In this document: positions 5,319 to 12,606 of the stretch, piece after piece
How the letters are laid out: the number at the start of each line of letters is the position of its first letter
Numbering within the stretch: the first letter of the stretch is position 1
Assembly (NCBI GenBank): GCA_947384015.1
Contig: CANDFN010000018.1
Location: 1 to 13,750, forward strand
Length of the DNA: 13,750 bases
Direction: 5' to 3'
Source: an uncultured Clostridia bacterium
GTDB taxonomy: Bacteria; Bacillota; Clostridia; Christensenellales; UBA1242
The notes under the pieces: model-generated
Database searches by the model: none
Told to the model about the DNA's origin: nothing
The model's input: only the letters and a program-made list of their open reading frames with translations
Program-made: the position numbers and the translations under genes

Positions 5319-6314
5319 TTATAACAATTCTATTTGTTTTTGTTCACAATCCTTTACTGTTTGCTCATCCCAATAACTGGCCTGAACTTCACCTATATGC
5401 GCCCTGCCAAGCAATAACTGGCACAATCTGCTTTGACCAATTCCACCTCCAATAGAAAGTGGTAAATCATCACTTAATATAGCCTTGTGATAATCGTATT
5501 GTAAACGCTCTTGCTTGCCAGATTTTTCTATTTGTGAAAGCAACGAGCCCTTGTCAACTCTAATGCCCATGCTAGAAATTTCTAGCGCCATATCTAGCAC
5601 TTCGTGGTAAAACATCAGGTCTCCATCCATTGTCCAATCGTCATAATCTGGTGCGCGCAAATCGTGTGGTTTGCCATCACTTAACACCCCACCAATTTGC
5701 ATTATAAATACGGTTTTGTGGGTTTTTGTTATTTCATATTCTCTTTCAGTTGCAGTTAAATGAGGATACCTATCTAGCAACTGTTGGCTGGTTATAAATA
5801 AAACGTCTTTGCAAATGTCTACCCCGTCAAAGCCATATTCCTTTAAATAGTCGCTTGTGTCTGCAACCGCTTTTACAACATCTTTAACTGTTTGTTTTAA
5901 ATAATCTAAAGTTCTGTTTTGTTTTAAAATATGTTTTTCCCAATCCCATTGATCCACATATATTGAATGTGTTTCATCCATTTTATCATCTCTTCTTATT
6001 GCAGTCATATCTGTGTAAATGCCAGTATGCGCCGGTATTGAATATTTCTTTAATGCAAAGCGCTTCCACTTAGCAAGCGACTGAACAATCTCTAAATAAG
6101 CACCGTCTTTTTTTACATCAAAGCCAACTTTGCGCTCTATTCCAGACAAGTCGTCCTGAAGCCCAGATTGCGGAGTTACCACCAAAGGCGCGCTAACTCT
6201 TATTAAATCCAACTCTTTTGCTAAGGCTTGTTCAAACTTATCTTTAATTAACTTGATATATTTTTGTTTTTGTAATATATCTATCTTTTTATATTTATCT
6301 TTTATAAATTTCAT
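5319..6314 (-). CDS. asnA: Aspartate-ammonia ligase (asparagine synthetase A)
   Basis: Makes asparagine from aspartate, ammonia and ATP through an aspartyl-AMP intermediate, in the cytosol. The fold is that of class II aspartyl-tRNA synthetase. The 331-residue length matches the E. coli enzyme (330). Visible family stretches are VVTPQSGLQDDLSG (45-58), AIRRDDKMDETHSIYVDQWDWEK (105-127), the LRAPDYDDW segment and the C-terminal SIGGGIGQSRLCQLLLGRAHIGEVQ that closes the nucleotide site. AAAGGAGAG lies upstream. It follows the 252-residue unknown gene by 15 bases and shares its leader, which encodes a poly-Asn peptide, so Asn-tRNA shortage should raise its expression. Confidence 0.97.
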   Translation of the reverse strand: MKFIKDKYKKIDILQKQKYIKLIKDKFEQALAKELDLIRVSAPLVVTPQSGLQDDLSGIERKVGFDVKKDGAYLEIVQSLAKWKRFALKKYSIPAHTGIYTDMTAIRRDDKMDETHSIYVDQWDWEKHILKQNRTLDYLKQTVKDVVKAVADTSDYLKEYGFDGVDICKDVLFITSQQLLDRYPHLTATEREYEITKTHKTVFIMQIGGVLSDGKPHDLRAPDYDDWTMDGDLMFYHEVLDMALEISSMGIRVDKGSLLSQIEKSGKQERLQYDYHKAILSDDLPLSIGGGIGQSRLCQLLLGRAHIGEVQASYWDEQTVKDCEQKQIELL

Positions 6315-6329
6315 TTATTTTTCTCTCCT

Positions 6330-7088
6330 TTATACTGTCTTTCCTTTAACTTGTAGTTTTTCTATCATCTTTTCCACCTGTTCTTCTGTAATTAAAACTA
6401 ATGGCAAAGCCACCTCTCTAAAGGTTAATCCCAACTCTTTACTATATGCAAGCAGGTCTTTTGTAAATATTTCAATTAGGTCTTTTAAATCCATTTTCTT
6501 TATTACCGAGCCATAAAATCCTGTTTGCATCCTAGCAAGCATAAGCAGTGCGTATTGTTTATACTTACTGTAATAAACAACATGCTTTGCACATAGGCTC
6601 ATGATTTTTTTTGCCAGTGTTTGCATTAGCAGGCTATATCCTTCACCTTTATATTTTGCTTTAAATGTTTTCTTGCCAAGTTCTTCAGTCAAGTAAGCTA
6701 AAAACTGCAACTCTTCAAAATGCTCTAAAACATCAGCACTATCTTTTGCAACCTCATACATCCTTTTATGCATCTGTAAATATTTTTCTTTATCTTCTTG
6801 CGAAATACATTCTTCAACGTCCACAAAGTCTGCCAAGTGTTTTACAATATCTCCAAAATATTTATACTGATACAACCCAATGCCAACATCCTCAAAAGTA
6901 AAACAATGCAAACTTTTTTCAGTAAGAACCATATCTTGCTTTACTGTTAACGCCCACTTAACCTCTCTTTCATAAAAGTCCATCGCTCTACAAGGTTGAT
7001 ATCCTCTACATTTCATAGTTCTGCCATAATCCAATTCTGTTTGTGCAGAATATAAGTAATCTTGCGCAATATCTATATATTTTTTCAT
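6330..7088 (-). CDS. Unrecognised helical protein co-transcribed with asnA
   Basis: A 252-residue soluble-looking protein of unknown family. No signal peptide, membrane segment or catalytic motif stands out. The sequence is rich in Lys, Glu, Leu and Tyr and looks mostly helical. It has a short Cys-containing start (TMKCRGYQPCRAMDFYEREVKW, 24-45), an aromatic run GIGLYQYKYFGDIVKHL (70-86) and acidic/basic helices to the end. AAGGAG is nine bases before the ATG. It is the first protein-coding gene after the Asn attenuator, and asnA begins 15 bases after its stop, so it should be induced under Asn limitation. It could act in Asn or aspartate supply or be a helper of AsnA; nothing in the sequence decides this. 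Confidence 0.8.
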   Translation of the reverse strand: MKKYIDIAQDYLYSAQTELDYGRTMKCRGYQPCRAMDFYEREVKWALTVKQDMVLTEKSLHCFTFEDVGIGLYQYKYFGDIVKHLADFVDVEECISQEDKEKYLQMHKRMYEVAKDSADVLEHFEELQFLAYLTEELGKKTFKAKYKGEGYSLLMQTLAKKIMSLCAKHVVYYSKYKQYALLMLARMQTGFYGSVIKKMDLKDLIEIFTKDLLAYSKELGLTFREVALPLVLITEEQVEKMIEKLQVKGKTV

Positions 7089-7197
7089 TTTTATTTCTCC
7101 TTAAATTCAACTTTTTGTGCATTAGCACTTATTATTTTATTTAAATATAATTTTATCTAAGCTCACAATAAGCCTATAACATTCATTCCTAATTTGT

Positions 7198-7245
7198 TTA
7201 TATACTCTCGCCCGCCACGGCATTAAACTTTGTTATTCTTATCAT
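7198..7245 (-). CDS. Second leader mini-ORF of the asnA operon (15 codons)
   Basis: AGGAG (7260-7256) lies ten bases before an ATG opening MIRITKFNAVAGESI, then TAA. Codon 8 is Asn (AAT), followed at once by a GC-rich patch (7221-7209) that can form GCC-loop-GGC. The tyrS leader has the counterpart MINLNKLYALNG with Tyr at the same codon, and the DNA around it is also similar (AGGAGATA, TTATGATAA, ATGCC in order). An ATG GAA TTA TGA frame starts nearer to the AGGAG. A second frame from ATG 7223 runs 28 codons (MPWRARVYKQIRNECYRLIV onward) to 7137 and could be an alternative product. Translation of either is unproven. Confidence 0.4.
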   Translation of the reverse strand: MIRITKFNAVAGESI

Positions 7246-7265
7246 AATTCCATATCTCCTTTTAT

Positions 7266-7296
7266 AAAAAATCGCCAGCATTATGTTGGCGATTTT
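7266..7296 (-). terminator. Terminator 2 of the asnA leader
   Basis: AAAATCGCCA (7296-7287) pairs perfectly with TGGCGATTTT (7277-7268) around a 9-base loop, ending in six U. The alternative partner of its 5' arm is the 3' arm of terminator 1: CGCCAAC (7291-7285) with GTTGGTG (7321-7315). Confidence 0.87.
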
Positions 7297-7304
7297 ATTT
7301 TGCT

Positions 7305-7340
7305 AAATAAAAAGCACCAACCGGAGTTCCAGTTGATGCT
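7305..7340 (-). terminator. Terminator 1 (attenuator) of the asnA leader
   Basis: AGCATCAACTGG (7340-7329) and CCGGTTGGTGCT (7324-7313) form a 12-bp stem with two G-U pairs and an AACT tetraloop, followed by TTTTTATTT. Confidence 0.88.
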
Positions 7341-7403
7341 AAATTAAATTCACATATTAATTAATATACAACAAAAAGAACCCACATTCTATGTGTTTAG
7401 GTT
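7324..7403 (-). promoter_or_regulatory. Competing RNA pairings of the Asn attenuator
   Basis: Pairing 1:2 joins AACC and CACAT inside the leader peptide (7403-7400 and 7395-7391) with ATGTG and GGTT (7387-7383 and 7382-7379). The proposed antiterminator 2:3 joins GGGTTC (7383-7378) with GAACTC (7329-7324) and GTTG (7372-7369) with CAAC (7335-7332), across a 5-by-2 internal loop. It uses the 5' arm and loop of terminator 1. It is weaker and less certain than the tyrS version; CACAT could also pair with ATGTG at 7355-7351. Confidence 0.6.
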
Positions 7404-7436
7404 ATTATTGTTGTTATTATTTAATAAAAATTTCAT
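7389..7436 (-). CDS. Poly-asparagine leader peptide controlling the asnA operon
   Basis: A 15-residue peptide MKFLLNNNNNNNLNT, stop TAG, with seven consecutive Asn codons and an eighth two codons later. AAAGGAAG (7448-7441) precedes the ATG at 7436, and the transcript starts about 20 bases upstream from a consensus promoter. Downstream lie two terminators and then the unknown gene and asnA, whose product makes asparagine. This is the pattern of ribosome-mediated attenuation sensing charged tRNA-Asn. Its length, position and promoter spacing match the Tyr/Trp leader peptide in the same window. Confidence 0.9.
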   Translation of the reverse strand: MKFLLNNNNNNNLNT

Positions 7437-7462
7437 TTCTCTTCCTTTATTAAGATATATTT

Positions 7463-7491
7463 ATTATATTATAAAGAATTTTGCTTGTCAA
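7463..7491 (-). promoter_or_regulatory. Consensus promoter of the asnA leader and operon
   Basis: TTGACA (7491-7486), a 17-base spacer and TATAAT (7468-7463), identical in layout to the tyrS leader promoter. Transcription should start near 7456. Confidence 0.9.
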
Positions 7492-7536
7492 TAGGTTTTT
7501 ATAAATTTTTATTAAATAACGTTTGTCCATTCTTCA

Positions 7537-7556
7537 TTTTTATAAATTTATAAAAA
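7537..7556. repeat. 20-bp perfect AT palindrome upstream of the asnA promoter
   Basis: TTTTTATAAATTTATAAAAA is its own reverse complement, 46 bases upstream of the -35 box. It could be an AT-rich upstream element or an operator, but in such AT-rich DNA chance is also plausible. Confidence 0.3.
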
Positions 7557-7585
7557 CTCTATGATCTTTGCTTTTTTATCTATAA

Positions 7586-7621
7586 AAAAACTGACATATA
7601 AATTTTTATATGTCAGTTTTT
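7586..7621. terminator. Terminator of the MerR-type gene
   Basis: A long AT-rich inverted repeat built on CTGACATATA and TATATGTCAG, flanked by A5/T5 on both sides and followed on the minus strand by a run of seven U. It begins 14 bases after the stop codon. Confidence 0.85.
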
Positions 7622-7634
7622 AGTAATTGTTAAA

Positions 7635-8642
7635 TTATTGAACTTTTTTAAATACGTAGTAGCAATTTATTTTACCACCATAAAGATAGTCGCCAGACTT
7701 CCATTCTACAATCATAAATGTTTCACCATTCTTTTCTATTATTTCGTATTCAGAAACAGTGTTCCAAGTTGGACGTGCATCTATTAAATAGTTCTTTGTC
7801 CAGTTAAGACCTTCATCAATCGTATTGTCCTTCCAAATTCTTTTACGACGCCCGTCTTTTTCAAAGATTTCTGTTTTTAATGCATAGTTTTCATTAGCGT
7901 TTTCATTGAAGTCTTCTCTTTTATCAATACAATCAATAGAGTTCCAAACTCCAACAACACGTTTATCCATGATGAATGGTAAGTTTGTGTCATCTTTAAT
8001 AGAAATTTCATCTTCAGTATATTCTTTGTTGTCAACTTGTTCGTAAACCACAATATCATCTACCTTTTTACTATATCTATCTTTAACAAAAACAAATAAC
8101 TTACCTTCTATAATTTTATATTCATGTTCCATATCACGAACAAACAATTTGCCTTTGCTCCATGCAAGAGACCAATAAGGCGCTCCTCCTGGTAAGAAGT
8201 AAAGTTCTTTAAAGGCTTCAAATACACGGACTCCCCTTTTAAACTTTTTTTGTTTAAAATCTTCAATGCGTGCTACTACTCCAAGCCTTTTCCATTTACC
8301 AATTACTTGTTTGTCATTTACAAAATTTTTCATAACTATTCCTCCCTTATTGTAATGGGAAAGGACTCTAATATTTTTGGTGATTTTTATAAGTTTTTCA
8401 TTTAATTCTGCAAGTTTGTTTGCAACAACTTGCTCATCCATGTTACGAATTTCTTTAAGAGAAAAGCCTAAATCTTTTAAATAAGCAATTTCACTTAAAC
8501 GATTTATACTACTATCGTCATAGTAGCGATAACTTGTCCAGCGGTCAACCTCTACTGGGCTTATTAGTCCCTCTTCTTCGTAAAACCTTATGGTTTTTAC
8601 AGGAGTGTTTGTAATCTTGCTTAATTCACCAATTTTTATCAT
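7635..8642 (-). CDS. MerR-type regulator with two C-terminal beta-rich ligand-binding-like repeats
   Basis: Residues 1-70 are a MerR winged helix-turn-helix: MIKIGELSKITNTPVKTIRFYEEEGLI, then WTSYRYYDDSSINRLSEIAYLKDLGFSLKEI. A helical linker (72-97) follows, of the kind that forms the MerR dimer coiled coil. Residues 112-200 and 225-335 are two related units. Each opens with V-(I/V)-G-x-W and an EDF motif, has aromatic strands with conserved Trp, and ends in a hydrophobic strand; together they suggest lipocalin-like barrels that could bind a small molecule. It has no Cys metal site of the MerR/CueR type. AAAGGAGGT precedes the ATG, and the promoter has the 19-base spacer typical of MerR targets, so autoregulation is likely. 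No transporter or enzyme target is adjacent. A strong internal ribosome binding site could start a second product at Met104. Confidence 0.88.
   Translation of the reverse strand: MIKIGELSKITNTPVKTIRFYEEEGLISPVEVDRWTSYRYYDDSSINRLSEIAYLKDLGFSLKEIRNMDEQVVANKLAELNEKLIKITKNIRVLSHYNKGGIVMKNFVNDKQVIGKWKRLGVVARIEDFKQKKFKRGVRVFEAFKELYFLPGGAPYWSLAWSKGKLFVRDMEHEYKIIEGKLFVFVKDRYSKKVDDIVVYEQVDNKEYTEDEISIKDDTNLPFIMDKRVVGVWNSIDCIDKREDFNENANENYALKTEIFEKDGRRKRIWKDNTIDEGLNWTKNYLIDARPTWNTVSEYEIIEKNGETFMIVEWKSGDYLYGGKINCYYVFKKVQ
8331..8348 (-). promoter_or_regulatory. Internal ribosome binding site and start inside the MerR gene
   Basis: AAGGGAGGA (8348-8340) followed six bases later by ATG (8333-8331) is a near-perfect translation start. 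It lies in frame exactly at the junction of the regulatory linker and the ligand-binding-like part (Met104). TCCC just upstream can pair with GGGA of the site, possibly masking it. Confidence 0.45.
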
Positions 8643-8663
8643 TTTTACCTCCTTTCCACCAGT

Positions 8664-8694
8664 ATAATAACATTACAGTAAGGTGGAGAGTCAA
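8664..8694 (-). promoter_or_regulatory. MerR-type promoter/operator with 19-base spacer
   Basis: TTGACT (8694-8689) and TATTAT (8669-8664) are 19 bases apart, the over-long spacing that MerR proteins activate by twisting DNA. The spacer holds an imperfect 15-bp palindrome ACCTTACTGTAATGT (8684-8670). This suggests that the gene controls itself and shows what its other operators may look like. Confidence 0.65.
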
Positions 8695-8819
8695 TATTAT
8701 TTTAAAAAATATTTAAAAATTTTTCAAGTTATTATACCTACTTATACTATTATAAATATTGATTAGTTGCAAAAACGGTTTTTTACACTAAATTAAATAA
8801 GGTTTCATTTAGCCAAAAC

Positions 8820-8848
8820 AAAAAAATAAGCGCTTATGCGCTTATTTT
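8820..8848 (-). terminator. Terminator after tuf
   Basis: On the minus strand an 11-bp stem AAAATAAGCGC/GCGCTTATTTT with a 4-base loop continues into a run of seven or more U, eight bases after the tuf stop. The 120 bases beyond it (8700-8819) show only AT-rich sequence. Confidence 0.88.
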
Positions 8849-8855
8849 ATGTTTA

Positions 8856-10058
8856 TTATTCAACGATTTCTGATACGATACCAGAACCAACAGTTCTACC
8901 ACCTTCACGGATAGCGAATTTAGAACCTTTTTCAATAGCGATTGGGTGAATTAATTCAACTTCCATAGAGATGTTATCACCTGGCATAACCATTTCTACA
9001 CCAGCTGGTAATTTAATAGAACCAGTAATATCTGTAGTTCTAACGAAGAATTGAGGACGGTAACCATTGAAGAATGGAGTATGACGACCACCTTCTTCTT
9101 TCTTTAATACGTAAACCTCAGCTTTGAATTTTGTGTGAGGAGTGATTGAACCTGTTTTAGCAAGAACTTGACCTTTTTCAATTTCAGTTCTTTGAACACC
9201 ACGAAGTAATAGACCAGCGTTATCACCACTTCTAGCTTCGTCTAGTGATTTACGGAACATTTCAATACCTGTAACAACAACTTTACGTGTAGGTTTAATA
9301 CCAACTAATTCAACTTCTTCGTTTAGTTTAATAACACCACGTTCTACTCTACCAGTAGCAACAGTTCCACGACCTGTAATAGTAAATACGTCTTCAACTG
9401 GCATTAAGAAAGGTTTGTCGGTATCACGTTCTGGGTCTGGGATGTAAGCATCAACTGCGTCCATTAAGTCCATAATGCATTTGCAAGCTGGATCGTCAGC
9501 ATTACCAGCAGAAGCTGCTTCTAATGCTTTAACAGCAGAACCTTTAATAACTGGGATATCATCGCCAGGGAAATTATATTTAGATAATAAATCACGAACT
9601 TCCATTTCAACCAAGTCTAAAATTTCTGGGTCATCAACAAGGTCTGTTTTATTCATGAAAACAACGATGTATGGAACACCTACTTGACGAGCAAGCAAGA
9701 TGTGTTCTTTAGTTTGAGGCATTGGACCATCAGTAGCAGCAACAACAAGGATAGCACCATCCATTTGTGCAGCACCAGTAATCATATTTTTAACATAGTC
9801 AGCGTGTCCTGGGCAGTCTACGTGTGCGTAGTGACGTTTTGCAGTTTCGTATTCTACGTGTGCGGTATTAATTGTAATACCACGTGCTTTTTCTTCTGGG
9901 GCCTTATCAATTTCATCATATTTCATTTTTTGACTTAAACCCTTAGAAGCCAAAACCATTGTAATAGCAGCGGTTAAGGTGGTTTTACCGTGGTCTACGT
10001 GACCAATAGTACCGATGTTAACATGTGGTTTAGATCTATCAAATTTAGCTTTTGCCAT
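8856..10058 (-). CDS. tuf: Elongation factor Tu
   Basis: GTPase that brings aminoacyl-tRNA to the ribosome. The 400-residue protein is full length. G1 is GHVDHGKT (19-26), the switch I region ends in RGITIN (59-64), G3 is DCPGH (81-85) and G4 is NKTD (136-139, where many bacteria have NKCD). Domain 2 has TITGRGTVATGRVERG and domain 3 has the usual GGRHTPFFNGYRPQFF (337-352) and the GGRTVGSGIV end. AAGGAG lies upstream. It is the last gene of the str cluster but is separated from the 117-residue gene by 90 bases with a plausible promoter, which allows extra expression. Confidence 0.98.
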   Translation of the reverse strand: MAKAKFDRSKPHVNIGTIGHVDHGKTTLTAAITMVLASKGLSQKMKYDEIDKAPEEKARGITINTAHVEYETAKRHYAHVDCPGHADYVKNMITGAAQMDGAILVVAATDGPMPQTKEHILLARQVGVPYIVVFMNKTDLVDDPEILDLVEMEVRDLLSKYNFPGDDIPVIKGSAVKALEAASAGNADDPACKCIMDLMDAVDAYIPDPERDTDKPFLMPVEDVFTITGRGTVATGRVERGVIKLNEEVELVGIKPTRKVVVTGIEMFRKSLDEARSGDNAGLLLRGVQRTEIEKGQVLAKTGSITPHTKFKAEVYVLKKEEGGRHTPFFNGYRPQFFVRTTDITGSIKLPAGVEMVMPGDNISMEVELIHPIAIEKGSKFAIREGGRTVGSGIVSEIVE

Positions 10059-10090
10059 AATTTTAATTCTCCTTTATTTTTACTTTTATT

Positions 10091-10120
10091 ATTTTACTTT
10101 ATTTTTTATTAATAAGTCAA
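10091..10120 (-). promoter_or_regulatory. Likely internal promoter for tuf
   Basis: TTGACT (10120-10115), an 18-base spacer and TAAAAT (10096-10091), about 33 bases before the tuf ATG. No terminator separates tuf from the upstream gene, so this probably adds to operon read-through. Confidence 0.5.
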
Positions 10121-10148
10121 GCATTTTAATGTAGTTTTTTTGTTTGTT

Positions 10149-10502
10149 TTAAATATTAATTAGATTATCTAAATAGTAAAGAGTTTCTTTAACACCATCA
10201 ACTCTTCGTCTAAGCATACACTCAACATAATTTGAGCCATGCTGTTTTAGTTCCTCAAAAAAGGTTGGATAGACTGCATAGATATGCGCATAAGTCGAAA
10301 GGCAAAAGTCTGTTATTTTAAGAAGATCTTCCAAACTAAAATTTGAGTTCTCTTCTTCCTTTAAAAAGCCTTCCAAAGCCATTAAGCAACTTGATATAAC
10401 CAATTTTGATTTATCTCCGCCCAACTTTTCCAATCTCTTTTTTATTTGCTTGGATCTTTTAGTTAATTCTTCTGCTGCACGGTCTAATTCTTTACTATTC
10501 AT
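10149..10502 (-). CDS. Unrecognised 117-residue protein between fusA and tuf
   Basis: The family is not recognised. The protein is small, charged and predicted helical. Residues 3-28 (SKELDRAAEELTKRSKQIKKRLEKL) look like a short coiled coil. The middle (33-70) is a mixed helix with LVISSCLMALEGFL, and the C-terminal part has aromatic and basic patches (YAHIYAVYPTFFEEL, then MLRRRVDG). There is no membrane segment or catalytic motif. The ATG lies seven bases after the end of fusA, and its AGGAT ribosome binding site overlaps the fusA stop, suggesting coupled translation. In most bacteria tuf follows fusA directly, so this is an insertion in a conserved cluster. A translation-linked role is only a suggestion from position. 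Confidence 0.78.
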   Translation of the reverse strand: MNSKELDRAAEELTKRSKQIKKRLEKLGGDKSKLVISSCLMALEGFLKEEENSNFSLEDLLKITDFCLSTYAHIYAVYPTFFEELKQHGSNYVECMLRRRVDGVKETLYYLDNLINI

Positions 10503-10509
10503 ACTTATC

Positions 10510-12591
10510 CTAATCAGCTAATTTTTTTCTGTCACCAATAATTTTATCAGCAACGTTTTTAGGGCATTCTGCATAATGGTCAGGAACCATTGTATATTGT
10601 CCTCTACCTTGTGTTGAACCACGAAGGTCTGTAGCATAACCAAACATTTCAGAAAGTGGAACTTCTGCATGGATGATTTGGCTACCATACTTAGCTTCTG
10701 TGCCAGTAAGCACACCACGTCTAGATGTTAAACCACCCATAACTGTGCCAAGGTAATCATCTGGTGTTGTAACTTCAACTTTCATAATTGGTTCAAGTAA
10801 TACTGGATCAGCTTTCTTCATAGCTTCTTTAAATGCCATAGAGCCGGCAATTTTAAACGCCATTTCAGAAGAGTCTACATCGTGGTAAGAACCATCGTAT
10901 ACTGTAACTTTAAAGTCTACAGTTTCGTAACCGGCAACCACGCCAGATTTTTTAGCTTCTTGAATACCTGCATCAATAGGAGCAATAAATTCTTTAGGAA
11001 TTGCACCACCAACAACAGTGTTTTCAAAGATGTAACCTTTATCTCTTTCAAGTGGTTCCATTTTAATTTTACAGTGACCATATTGACCACGACCACCAGA
11101 TTGTTTAATGTATTTACCTTCAGCTTCAACAGCACGACGAATTGTTTCTTTATAAGCAACTTGTGGTTTACCAACATTAACTTCTACGTTAAATTCACGT
11201 TTCATTCTGTCTACCAAAATGTCTAGGTGAAGTTCACCCATACCAGCGATAATGGTTTGTCCAGTTTGATTGTCTGTATAAGCTTTAAAGGTTGGGTCTT
11301 CTTCCATAAGTTTTTGAAGAGCAATACCCAATTTTTCTTGAGCTTGTTTATCTTTAGGTTCAATAGCTTCTTGAATAACTGGGTCCATAAACTCCATTTC
11401 TTCAAGCTTAATTGGATGATTTTCATCACATAAAGTATCACCAGTTCCGGTATTTTTTAAACCTACTACTGCGCAGATATCACCTGCCAATACTTCGCTA
11501 ATATCTGTTCTGTTATTAGCATGCATGTGAAGCAAACGACCAACACGTTCTTTTTTGTCTTTATTAGCATTTAATACATAGCTACCAGCAGTTAATTTAC
11601 CGCTATATACACGAATAAATGTAATTCTACCAACATAAGGATCTGTTGCAATTTTGAATGCAAGTGCTGCAAATGGTTCATTATCATTATTGTTATGTTC
11701 AACAACTGTGCCATCTGGAGCAGTTCCTTTAATAGCAGGAACATCAACTGGGCTTGGAAGGTAGTCTACAACTGCATCTAGCAATAATTGAATACCTTTA
11801 TTTCTTGCCGCTGTTCCGCAAAGAACTGGGAACATTTTTAATTCACAAGTAGCTTTACGTATACCACGTTTAATTTCTACAACTGTCAATTCTTCGCCAG
11901 CGAAGAATTTTTCTAGCAATTCATCGTCAGTTTCAGCAACTGCTTCTACCATTTGTTGACGATATTGTTTGCATTCTTCAAGCATGTCTGCAGGAATTTC
12001 TTCTACTCTAACATCTTTACCCATATCATCGTAATAAACATGAGCTTTCATTTCAACTAGGTCTACAACACCACGGAAACTATCTTCTTGACCAATAGGT
12101 AATTGAATTGGAACTGCATTAGCGCCCAAACCTTCTCTTATTGATTTTACAACATATTTAAAGTTAGCATCGTTAATGTCCATTTTGTTTACAAAGCACA
12201 TACGAGGAACATTGAATTTAGATGCTTGACGCCATACGTTTTCACTTTGAGCTTGCACACCAGCACGAGCACTAAACAATGCAATAGAACTATCCAAAAC
12301 CTTTAAACTACGTTCAACTTCAACAGTAAAGTCTACGTGTCCTGGAGTATCAATTATGTTAATAGTGCAATCTTGCCATTTACAAGTTGTGCAGGCAGAT
12401 GTAATTGTAATACCACGTTCTTGTTCTTGAGCCATCCAGTCCATAGTAGCAGCACCATCATGAACTTCACCAATTTTGTGATTGATACCTGTGTAGAACA
12501 AAATACGTTCTGTAGTTGTTGTTTTACCAGTATCAATGTGTGCCATGATACCGATGTTTCTAATTTTATCTAACGGAACTTGTCTCGCCAT
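10510..12591 (-). CDS. fusA: Elongation factor G
   Basis: GTPase that drives translocation of tRNA and mRNA after peptide bond formation and helps recycle ribosomes. The 693 residues are the normal length. G1 is AHIDTGKT (17-24), the effector region ends in ERGITITSA (58-66), G3 is DTPGH (81-85) and G4 is NKMD (135-138). Domain IV appears as SGGRGQYGHCKIKMEP, and the C-terminus has the domain V pattern EPIMKVEVTTPDDYLGTVMGGLTSRRG. Residues 108-116 read SARAGVQAQ where CAVGGVQPQ is usual, a mild departure. GGGGAG precedes the ATG, 15 bases after rpsG, as expected for the str operon. Confidence 0.98.
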   Translation of the reverse strand: MARQVPLDKIRNIGIMAHIDTGKTTTTERILFYTGINHKIGEVHDGAATMDWMAQEQERGITITSACTTCKWQDCTINIIDTPGHVDFTVEVERSLKVLDSSIALFSARAGVQAQSENVWRQASKFNVPRMCFVNKMDINDANFKYVVKSIREGLGANAVPIQLPIGQEDSFRGVVDLVEMKAHVYYDDMGKDVRVEEIPADMLEECKQYRQQMVEAVAETDDELLEKFFAGEELTVVEIKRGIRKATCELKMFPVLCGTAARNKGIQLLLDAVVDYLPSPVDVPAIKGTAPDGTVVEHNNNDNEPFAALAFKIATDPYVGRITFIRVYSGKLTAGSYVLNANKDKKERVGRLLHMHANNRTDISEVLAGDICAVVGLKNTGTGDTLCDENHPIKLEEMEFMDPVIQEAIEPKDKQAQEKLGIALQKLMEEDPTFKAYTDNQTGQTIIAGMGELHLDILVDRMKREFNVEVNVGKPQVAYKETIRRAVEAEGKYIKQSGGRGQYGHCKIKMEPLERDKGYIFENTVVGGAIPKEFIAPIDAGIQEAKKSGVVAGYETVDFKVTVYDGSYHDVDSSEMAFKIAGSMAFKEAMKKADPVLLEPIMKVEVTTPDDYLGTVMGGLTSRRGVLTGTEAKYGSQIIHAEVPLSEMFGYATDLRGSTQGRGQYTMVPDHYAECPKNVADKIIGDRKKLAD

Positions 12592-12606
12592 ATATCTCCC
12601 CTTTAA

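Noticed and set aside
10882..11441. Long plus-strand and alternate-frame ORFs inside fusA, tuf, tyrS and others
   Set aside because: They are shadows of conserved genes, with low-complexity composition and no ribosome binding sites.
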